Shown here piece by piece: positions 36,503 through 42,359 of a DNA stretch of 42,359 nucleotides. Numbering within the stretch: position 1 is the stretch's first letter; each line of letters starts with the position of its first letter. The stretch is taken from NCBI RefSeq assembly GCF_029869545.1, contig NZ_JARWQD010000163.1, positions 1 through 42,359 on the forward strand, in the 5' to 3' direction. Source of the stretch: Nocardia wallacei (GTDB lineage: Bacteria; Actinomycetota; Actinomycetes; Mycobacteriales; Mycobacteriaceae). Below the pieces are notes generated by a model that searched no databases, was not told the origin of the DNA, and saw nothing but the letters and a program-made list of their open reading frames with translations. The position numbers and the translations under genes were made by a program.

Positions 36503-36679
36503 TCACGGGGTGGCGCGCTCGTCGAGAACCATATGCCCGGCGTCGACGAGGATCTGCCGGGCTCGTCTGCGGACCTCACAGTCGTCGACCGTGCAGCACC
36601 TGTGAATTTGCATCGCCTCGTGCGCATGTTCGGGTGTCAGCGGGCCGGGGTCGACGGTGCAGTCGAAGAGGAACATCAT
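36503..36679 (-). CDS. Small cysteine-rich hypothetical protein (58 residues)
   Basis: A short minus-strand frame starting MMFLFDCTVDPGPLTPEHA and continuing through HRCCTVDDCEVRRRARQILVDAGHMVLD. It has four cysteines (C7, C28, C29, C34) and a balanced amphipathic composition unlike the Arg/Pro-rich false frames of this DNA. Codon third positions favour G or C on this strand. The pattern x-C-T-V-D/C-x4-C-x-x-R followed by ILVDAG recalls small conserved actinobacterial proteins of unknown role. The ribosome site is weak; a second ATG follows at codon 2. It fills most of the 351-base gap between the reductase and pfkA. Confidence 0.55.
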   Translation of the reverse strand: MMFLFDCTVDPGPLTPEHAHEAMQIHRCCTVDDCEVRRRARQILVDAGHMVLDERATP

Positions 36680-36822
36680 GGCGACTACCAGCGTTCTTCA
36701 CGGGAGGCCGAGCGGGGAACCAACCCGTGTAAGCCTATCCAGCTTCGCCGCCGGGCGTGGGCGTATAGGTTACTCGGAGTTGACGAGTGCCCTACGTCCC
36801 TATCCGGACTCGGTGAACCGGC

Positions 36823-37854
36823 TCATCCGAAGAAGGCCGCCGCCTCCTGATAGCGGTCCGCCGGAACGAGTTTGAGCTGTTTCGTCGCCTCCGCGAGCGG
36901 CACCAGTTCGATAGCGCTGCCCTGCAGCGCGACCATCTGGCCGAAGTGCCCGTCGTGTACCGCCTCGGTGGCGTGCACTCCGAACCTGGTCGCCAGCACC
37001 CGGTCGAAGGCGGTCGGCTTGCCGCCGCGTTGCACGTGCCCGAGCACGGTGGTGCGCACCTCCTTGCCGATGCGCCGCTCGATCTCGAAGCCCAGCTGGT
37101 GCGCGACGCCGGTGAACCGCTCGTGCCCGTACTCGTCGATCCCGCCCTCGCGCAGGTGGAACGAGCCCTCCGCCGGTTTGGCGCCCTCGGCGACCACGCA
37201 GATGAAGTGCGAATCGCCGCGCTGGAAGCGGCGTTTCATCATCGCGCACACCTCGTCCACGTCGAAGGGCACCTCGGGGACCAGGGTGAGGTGCGCGCCG
37301 GAGGCGATCCCGGCGTTCATCGCGATCCAGCCGGCGTGGCGGCCCATCACCTCGACCAGCATCACGCGCTGATGCGATTCGGCGGTGGTGTGCAGCCGGT
37401 CGATGGCGTCGGTGGCGATGGTGACGGCGGTGTCGTGGCCGAATGTGGTGTCGGTGCAGTCGATGTCGTTGTCGATGGTCTTGGGCACGCCGACCACCGG
37501 GACGCCCTCCTCGGCCAGCCAGCTCGCGGCCGTCAGCGTGCCCTCGCCGCCGATCGGGATGAGCGCCTCGATGCCGTTGTCGTCGAGGGTCTGCTTGATG
37601 CGGCCCAGACCGGCCCGCAGCACGTCCGGATTGGTGCGCGCCGTGCCGAGCATGGTGCCGCCCTTGGTGAGCAGCCGGTCGGTGCGGTCGTCGTTGTGGA
37701 TGCGGATCCTGCGATCCTCCAATAGCCCGCGCCACCCGTCCTGGAAACCGACGATCGCGTCCCCGTAGCGACCGTTCGCGGTGCGAACGACTGCTCGGAT
37801 GACCGCGTTCAAGCCTGGGCAGTCCCCGCCTCCGGTCAAGACTCCGATGCGCAT
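36823..37854 (-). CDS. pfkA: 6-phosphofructokinase
   Basis: 343 residues, the same length as M. tuberculosis PfkA (Rv3010c). It phosphorylates fructose 6-phosphate to the 1,6-bisphosphate in glycolysis. Motifs are [15 protein letters not shown] (4-18), [11 protein letters not shown] (100-110), [20 protein letters not shown] (124-143) with the catalytic Asp, and [11 protein letters not shown]. Gly105 in GGEG suggests ATP rather than pyrophosphate as donor. Lys125 in PKTIDND is, however, the residue found in the pyrophosphate-related clade, a mixture known from actinobacterial ATP enzymes. The ATG giving [10 protein letters not shown] is chosen; upstream sequence is repeat DNA. Confidence 0.96.
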   Translation of the reverse strand: MRIGVLTGGGDCPGLNAVIRAVVRTANGRYGDAIVGFQDGWRGLLEDRRIRIHNDDRTDRLLTKGGTMLGTARTNPDVLRAGLGRIKQTLDDNGIEALIPIGGEGTLTAASWLAEEGVPVVGVPKTIDNDIDCTDTTFGHDTAVTIATDAIDRLHTTAESHQRVMLVEVMGRHAGWIAMNAGIASGAHLTLVPEVPFDVDEVCAMMKRRFQRGDSHFICVVAEGAKPAEGSFHLREGGIDEYGHERFTGVAHQLGFEIERRIGKEVRTTVLGHVQRGGKPTAFDRVLATRFGVHATEAVHDGHFGQMVALQGSAIELVPLAEATKQLKLVPADRYQEAAAFFG

Positions 37855-37901
37855 GCCCGCTATCTTGCCGGGCGCACGAAGCCCGCGCAGCCCCACCCCC
37901 A

Positions 37902-38168
37902 CATCCCGGCCGAAAGCACGCCGGGATGTGGGGATATTGTGCGCGGGGATGTGTGGATGTTGTGCGCGGGGATGTGTGGATGTTGCGTGCGGGGATGTGT
38001 GGATGTTGCGCGCGGGGACGTGTGGACGTTGCTGCCACAGATATGCGTTGCGCGCAGGTGCGCCCACCTATTTCCCGCGCGCCCGCCGTATTTTCCGGCG
38101 TGCGCGCCCACTCTCATTTCCCGGCGTGCGCGCCCACTCTCATTTCCCGGCGTGTTTTTGGCCGGGAA
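37902..38168. repeat. Composite repeat (copy 7): two inverted hairpins with 23-bp and 26-bp arrays
   Basis: On the left, arms CATCCCGGC (37902-37910) and GCCGGGATG (37920-37928) with loop CGAAAGCAC form a nine-pair stem. It is followed by about five 23-base units (GCGCGGGGATGTGTGGATGTT) to about 38035. On the right, about two and a half 26-base units (TTTCCCGGCGTGCGCGCCCA plus CTCTCA) lead into arms TTCCCGGC (38144-38151) and GCCGGGAA (38161-38168) with loop GTGTTTTTG. The two halves point towards each other and have different unit sequences. The right hairpin ends two bases from the lipoprotein stop codon. Confidence 0.85.
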
Positions 38169-38170
38169 CC

Positions 38171-39148
38171 TCAGCGTGGGCACTGGCCGGCGGGTAGGTC
38201 GCCCAGGTGCTTGTCGACCAGGGCGATCATCTTGTTCAGCATTTGGGTGCCGTCTTCGTAGCCGCCCGAATTGGCCTGTGCGGCAAGGGCGACGGCCATT
38301 TGGCCCGCGGGGGTGGTGACCAGGCCGAACTGGCGGACCAGGTAGTTGCCGCTCTGGTCAGGGCCCCAGCCGCCCTTGTATTCGGCATTGTCGAGGCGGC
38401 CGATGCCCCACTGCTGGCCCCACACCACCTTGCCCATCAGGTTGACGACCGTGTCGGCGTTGGGCAGGCAGGGCAGCCGCGAGGCGAACCGCACCTGATC
38501 CGCGAGCGACCAGTCGGCCTGGCCGAAGGCGGAATAGTCGGGGCGGGCCCGGGTGGCGGGCACCTTGGTGGTGGTGTCGCCGCCCTCGCGCAGCACGGCC
38601 TCCACGGCGCTCGCGGCCTGCGTGGGTGCGCCCAGCGACTGCCACAGCCCGTCGGCGGCGCTGTTGTCGGACTCGGTGATGGCCGCCGACATCTGATACG
38701 TGCCGGTGTTGCCGTTGCCGCGCAGCACGGCCAGCGTGAGCGGCACCTTCATCGTCGACCAGGCCGGGCCGGTGGTCCAATCGCCCAGGGAGGTCAGGTA
38801 TTCGCCACCCACGGGCATGATCGCCAGTCCGGCGTGGCCGCCCAGCGCCGGCTGCAACTCCTTGAAGTCGGCGGCCAGGGTGCCGGGCAGCGCGACCATC
38901 GCGCCGATGGTCGGATTGGAGGGCCGCTCCATGGTGGGCAGCGGTTCGCTGTCGTCGCTGGACGAACAGGCCGCACCGGCCAGCACCAGTGCGCTGCCCA
39001 GCACGGCCGTCAGCCGCCGCCGGAATGCCTTGCCGAACAGTCGCCTTCGTCCCCGAGCCGCCGTCGCCGGGGCGGGACCCGGTGGCGGCGGGGATGTTTC
39101 GCCGACGCCGAGTCGGGTCACTCCGTAAATGCCCGGCAGTGGGCGCAT
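38171..39148 (-). CDS. Beta-lactamase-fold lipoprotein A (serine hydrolase)
   Basis: About 325 residues. A basic, proline-rich lead precedes a hydrophobic export segment (46-60) and Cys61 in LAGAAC, a lipid attachment site with an imperfect lipobox. The body has the class A beta-lactamase/penicillin-binding pattern: Ser131-x-x-Lys134 (STMK), Ser160-Asp161-Asn162 (SDN) and Lys258-Gly-Gly (KGG in YKGGWG, for the usual KTG). No Glu166 omega-loop motif is obvious, so beta-lactam hydrolysis is doubtful; a cell-wall or ester hydrolase role is possible. It is a close paralogue of the gene 174 bases upstream. Confidence 0.82.
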   Translation of the reverse strand: MRPLPGIYGVTRLGVGETSPPPPGPAPATAARGRRRLFGKAFRRRLTAVLGSALVLAGAACSSSDDSEPLPTMERPSNPTIGAMVALPGTLAADFKELQPALGGHAGLAIMPVGGEYLTSLGDWTTGPAWSTMKVPLTLAVLRGNGNTGTYQMSAAITESDNSAADGLWQSLGAPTQAASAVEAVLREGGDTTTKVPATRARPDYSAFGQADWSLADQVRFASRLPCLPNADTVVNLMGKVVWGQQWGIGRLDNAEYKGGWGPDQSGNYLVRQFGLVTTPAGQMAVALAAQANSGGYEDGTQMLNKMIALVDKHLGDLPAGQCPR

Positions 39149-39322
39149 TTCGGTCGGCTCGAACCGGTTACCCGGCCGCCGGTGTGGTGCGTCCACCCGT
39201 TCACCTCCAACATCGCGGGGTGGTTCGCAACCACGCCACCCCTCAGTCGAGGCATTCTGTGCCGTCCGGGCCGCGCGGTCAAATGGCGTAACTGCCGGTG
39301 TCCCATATGAGACGAATCCCAC

Positions 39323-40264
39323 TCACCGCGGGCATTCGCCGCCGCCCAGCTCACGACTGTGTTCGGCGAGCAGGGCGGCCATGCGGTCGAGCATCGCGCA
39401 GGCGTCGTCGAAGCTGCCCGAATCCGGTTGTGCGGCAAAGGCCACCGCCAGCTGGCCCGACCAGGTGGGGATCAGGCCGAACTGGCGGACCAGGTAGGCG
39501 CCGGTCTCGTCGTCGGGGCCCCAGCCGCCCTTGTATTCGGCGCCGACGAACGCCCCCAGGCCCCAGCTCTGGCTGGCGGTGATCTCGCTCATCAGGTTCA
39601 CCACGCGCGCGGCGTACTGCAGGCAGGGCAGGCGGCTGGCGAAGCGGACCTGGTTGAGCAGTGTCCACACGGTGGCGCCGAACGCCATGGGGTCGTCGAC
39701 CGACTCCCGGGCCTGCGCATTGTGCCGGTCGGCGACGTCGGTGGTGGTGTCCCCGGCCTCGCGCAGCACCGCCTCGACCGCCTCGGCCGCGCGTTCGCCG
39801 CCGCCGAGCGCGTCCCACATCGCCTGTGCCGCATCGTTGTCCGAGGAGGTGATCGCGGCCGTCGCGAGTTCGGCCTGGCCCGCGGGGTCCTGGCGCAGCG
39901 CCGCCAGCGCGAGCGGCACCTTGATGGTGGACCACGCGATTCCGGTGGTCCAGTTGCCCAGGGTGATGGCGCGGTCGCCGCCGACCGGCATCACGGCCAT
40001 GCCGACGCTGCCGGGCATTTCGCGCTGGAGATCGGCGAATTCGGTGGCCAGCGCACCGGATACGCCGAGGCTGTCGGCGACGGCGTGGACGCCGGGCTGC
40101 ATCGCCGCCGCGTTCGCGGGCGGGGCGGGTGCGGGGGTCGCGGTGATCTCGGCGGGAACGGGGGTACCGGCGTTCGCGGTGCACGCCGAGACGGCCACCG
40201 CCGTCACGATCAGCAGGGTCCATCGAAAGCTCTTGTGCCGCAGTGGCTTCACATCAATAGACAT
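39323..40264 (-). CDS. Beta-lactamase-fold lipoprotein B (serine hydrolase)
   Basis: 313 residues. A short lipoprotein signal ends in lipobox VSAC with Cys28, then an Ala/Pro-rich linker (about 30-60). The catalytic pattern is Ser112-x-x-Lys115 (STIK), Ser141-Asp142-Asn143 (SDN) and Lys245-Gly-Gly (YKGGWGP). It aligns with lipoprotein A along its whole length, sharing VRFASRLPCL, VVNLM, YLVRQFGL and the end GxCPR, so the two arose by tandem duplication. Its ATG overlaps the stop of the upstream repeat-rich protein by 11 bases, which places all three genes in one operon. Confidence 0.85.
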   Translation of the reverse strand: MSIDVKPLRHKSFRWTLLIVTAVAVSACTANAGTPVPAEITATPAPAPPANAAAMQPGVHAVADSLGVSGALATEFADLQREMPGSVGMAVMPVGGDRAITLGNWTTGIAWSTIKVPLALAALRQDPAGQAELATAAITSSDNDAAQAMWDALGGGERAAEAVEAVLREAGDTTTDVADRHNAQARESVDDPMAFGATVWTLLNQVRFASRLPCLQYAARVVNLMSEITASQSWGLGAFVGAEYKGGWGPDDETGAYLVRQFGLIPTWSGQLAVAFAAQPDSGSFDDACAMLDRMAALLAEHSRELGGGECPR

Positions 40265-42359
40265 ACACCACCGCGTTCTCGCCGCCGGTGCAGGTGATCA
40301 AGCGGCCCGCCGCGGTGCAGTCCATCGGATACGAACGACCGGTGACCGGGCTGACCGCGACCACCGAGGCCGGGCCGCCGGAAGGCCCCGCGGCCTGCGC
40401 GTATGCCTTGCGGACCTCCTCGGCGAAGGCGCACGAGGTCACCGATGTGCCGGTGGCCGCTTTCGAGAACGGTCCCTGGGTCCCCGAATTGCCCTGGCAC
40501 GCGGAGGCTCCCGGTGGCGGGGTGGCGCCCGTCGTCGTGGTCGGCGCGGCGGTCGTGGTCGCCGGGGCGGGCTGCTGCGGCACCGAGATGCTCGCTCCGG
40601 CCGGGCCGGAGGCCACCGACGGCCCGGTGCTGCCCGGCTTGCTCACCACATGCCACCCGATCGTGCCGGCCACCGCGGCCAGCGCCACCGCGAGCACGCC
40701 CAGCACGATCGGCAGGACGATCGACCGCCGCCGAGATCCCTCATAGGGATCCTCGTAACCCGTTGCCGCGGAGTCATATTCGGACTGCCCACCGAACGCG
40801 TAGTCATACTCCTCGCGCTCGGCATCATAAGCCCGCGCCGCCGGACCATAGCCCTCATAGGCCCGTGCGTCAGGATCGTAATCGTCGTACGCAAGTGCGG
40901 CGGAGCCGTGGTCGCCGTACCTGCGCTCGGCGGGGTCGCGATCGTCGTATCCGCGCCCGGCGGGGTCGCGATCGTCGTAACCCCGTCCGGCGGGGTCACG
41001 ATCGTCGTAACCCCGTCCGGCGTGGTCGTGATCGTCGTATCCGCGTCCGGCGGGGTCACCATCGTTGTAATCGCGCGCGGCGGGATCGTGTTCGTCGTAT
41101 CCGCGTGTGGTGGAGTCGTATTCGTCGTAACCGCGTGTGGTGGAGTTTTGTTCGTCGTAACCGCGTGCGGCAGGGTCGTGATCGTCGTAATCGCGCGCGG
41201 CAGGATCGCGATCGCCGTAATCGCGTGCGCTTGAGTCGTATTCGTCGTCACCAGGCGACGCGGTGTCGTAATCGTCGTACGCGCGTGCTGGTGGGGCGTC
41301 GTATGTGCGAGGGACAGGGACGTCGTATGTGCTGGTCGTGGACTCGTGATCTGCGTTTGCGCGTGCCTCGGGGGCGTTGCCGTAGCCGCGTCCTGCGGGG
41401 TCGTAGTCGTCGTAGGCGCGTGGCTCGTGGCCGGAGTCGGCGGTGGGGGTTTCCGCGTCGCCGTGGGGTGTGTAAGCGTCGTCGGGTGGGGGATAGTTGC
41501 TGGTCCGGTCGTTGTCACGGTTGGTCGACGGTGCAGGGGAGTTGGTGTGTGTTGGCGATTCCCAGGAGGGGGGAGGTGGGTCCGTCGGTTGTGGCAGTGG
41601 GGTGAAACGGAATTCGTCCGGTCGGACCAGGGTGGGGTCCGAGGGCCGGATTATGGGCAGGTCGCCGGAGGTGTCGCGGTCCTCGTTCGGGTCGCGGGGG
41701 GCGATGATCCGCAGCGTTCCGGAGGTGTCGTGGCGCGGAGGCTGCGAGTCGGTGCCGGAACCACGTTGTGCGACATGCGGATCGGTGTTCTCCGATGGCT
41801 GGGCCCCGCCTGCGACCGGTCCGGTCGGCCGGTCTGTCGTCGGCATGCGACCCGTCCCGGCCCCGGTCGGCTCGCCTGTCGATACGCGGCCCGCCCCGGC
41901 CCTGGTCTGCTGGTCAGTCGTCGACGTGCGGCCTGTCCCGGCGCCGGTGCGCTGGTCGGTGGTCGACGTGTGGCTTGTCCCGGCCCTGGTGTGGTGGTCG
42001 GTGGTCGGCATGTGGCTTGTCCCGGCGCCGGTGTGCTGGTCGGTGGTCGACGTGCGGCTTGTCCCGGCGCCGGTCGGCTCGTCCGTGGTCGGTGGGTGGC
42101 CCGTTCCGGCGCCGGTGGGCGTTGCCGTGGGCGTAGGTGGTGTGCCTTCGGGTTCCGGCGGCGGGGCCGGAGTACGCGGGGGGAAGCGGGCGGGGATGGT
42201 GGGGCCGTCCGGTCCGAAGGGCTGGAAGGTGGTGGGCTCCGGGGGCGGGGCGGGGGCGCCCCCCGGCGGCGGCCCCCGCAGTGTTGGCGTAAAGCGCGGG
42301 GGGAGTACCGGCCCCCGGCCCCCCCGCGCCCCCCCCGGGCCCGCGCCCGGGTGGGGGTG
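40254..42359 (-). CDS. Repeat-rich single-pass membrane protein, N-terminus off the window
   Basis: The minus-strand frame is open from its stop at 40254 to the right edge, so the gene is partial; an internal ATG at 42009-42011 is not a convincing start. The visible part, N- to C-terminal, has a Pro-rich stretch, about six 14-residue repeats (TTDxxTGAGT type), an acidic Tyr-rich region of about twenty 10-residue repeats (RGYDDRDPAG type, 30-base units), one membrane helix (SIVLPIVLGVLAVALAAVAG), a Thr/Pro linker, and a C-terminal domain of about 85 residues with four cysteines ending TCTGGENAVVYVY. That last domain occurs in mycobacterial exported proteins and kinase sensor domains. The repeat region should be cytosolic and disordered. 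Confidence 0.82.
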   Translation of the reverse strand, partial: HPHPGAGPGGARGGRGPVLPPRFTPTLRGPPPGGAPAPPPEPTTFQPFGPDGPTIPARFPPRTPAPPPEPEGTPPTPTATPTGAGTGHPPTTDEPTGAGTSRTSTTDQHTGAGTSHMPTTDHHTRAGTSHTSTTDQRTGAGTGRTSTTDQQTRAGAGRVSTGEPTGAGTGRMPTTDRPTGPVAGGAQPSENTDPHVAQRGSGTDSQPPRHDTSGTLRIIAPRDPNEDRDTSGDLPIIRPSDPTLVRPDEFRFTPLPQPTDPPPPSWESPTHTNSPAPSTNRDNDRTSNYPPPDDAYTPHGDAETPTADSGHEPRAYDDYDPAGRGYGNAPEARANADHESTTSTYDVPVPRTYDAPPARAYDDYDTASPGDDEYDSSARDYGDRDPAARDYDDHDPAARGYDEQNSTTRGYDEYDSTTRGYDEHDPAARDYNDGDPAGRGYDDHDHAGRGYDDRDPAGRGYDDRDPAGRGYDDRDPAERRYGDHGSAALAYDDYDPDARAYEGYGPAARAYDAEREEYDYAFGGQSEYDSAATGYEDPYEGSRRRSIVLPIVLGVLAVALAAVAGTIGWHVVSKPGSTGPSVASGPAGASISVPQQPAPATTTAAPTTTTGATPPPGASACQGNSGTQGPFSKAATGTSVTSCAFAEEVRKAYAQAAGPSGGPASVVAVSPVTGRSYPMDCTAAGRLITCTGGENAVVYVY
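40860..41290 (-). repeat. 30-bp tandem repeats encoding RGYDDRDPAG-type decapeptides
   Basis: Units containing GGGGTCACGATCGTCGTA on the plus strand recur every 30 bases. Those near 40920-41040 are almost identical, while outer ones diverge (YDEHDPAARD, YDEYDSTTRG). The uniform centre and degenerate edges suggest recent expansion by slippage or unequal crossing-over. All units keep the frame. Confidence 0.8.
41800..42120 (-). repeat. 42-bp tandem repeats encoding a 14-residue motif
   Basis: About six units containing the plus-strand string CTTGTCCCGGCGCCGGTG and CTGGTCGGTGGTCGACGTG, translated on the minus strand as TTDQxTGAGTxRTS-like blocks. Length 42 preserves the frame. This is a second, unrelated repeat system within the same protein gene. 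Confidence 0.75.

Overview
The window is about 42 kb of very GC-rich DNA with the codon use of a high-GC actinobacterium. The gene content and order point to Nocardia or a close mycolic-acid-containing relative. It carries etfBA, an Rv3030-Rv3031-Rv3032-type block for methylated glucan lipopolysaccharide, homologues of Rv3027c/Rv3026c, iscS-mnmA, an Rv3015c-like methionine-synthase homologue, ligA, an Rv3013-like ACT protein, gatC-gatA and pfkA. This is the Mycobacterium tuberculosis Rv3009c-Rv3032 neighbourhood, rearranged and interrupted by accessory genes. The genus is an inference from synteny, not a database result.

Layout. 1-2 kb: end of a PH-like membrane protein, then etfA and etfB (minus). 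2.1-5.8 kb: methyltransferase, GH57 branching enzyme and GT4 glucosyltransferase in a translationally coupled plus-strand operon. 6.3-8.1 kb: a GNAT acyltransferase and PlsC pair resembling OlsB/OlsA. 8.2-9.1 kb: a small secreted protein and the frameshifted tail of a short-chain dehydrogenase. 9.2-12.8 kb: cysteine desulfurase, MnmA and a MetE-like protein. 12.9-16.8 kb (minus): small membrane protein, AAA ATPase and GH92 glycosidase. 17-21 kb: ArsR-AHSA1 regulator, cupin, MocR regulator and NCS2 permease. 21.3-27 kb: ligA, GNAT, ACT protein, gatC and gatA. 27.3-36.7 kb: accessory genes (MarR, Abhydrolase_9, phospholipase A2-like, DesK/NarL-type two-component system, serine/threonine kinase, TetR plus NmrA-like reductase, a 58-residue Cys-rich ORF). 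36.8-42.4 kb (minus): pfkA, two paralogous beta-lactamase-fold lipoproteins and a very repetitive membrane protein that runs off the right end.

How the genes work together. The 2.1-5.8 kb operon would build, branch and methylate intracellular alpha-glucan. IscS-MnmA supply sulfur for tRNA 2-thiouridine. GatCA form two subunits of the tRNA-dependent amidotransferase, with gatB not in the window. The membrane kinase, the two-component system and the single-gene regulators sense the environment.

The most unusual feature is not a gene. A short hairpin (stem CCCGGC/GCCGGG, loop CAAAAGCAT or its complement) recurs at seven loci between genes. It is sometimes paired head-to-head like a REPIN/BIME, and often carries an adjacent array of 21-28 bp tandem repeats that look copied from one arm, with a different spacer at each locus. 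One copy is translated in frame as the N-terminus of the GH57 enzyme. I think this repeat family is the best candidate here for an undescribed system.
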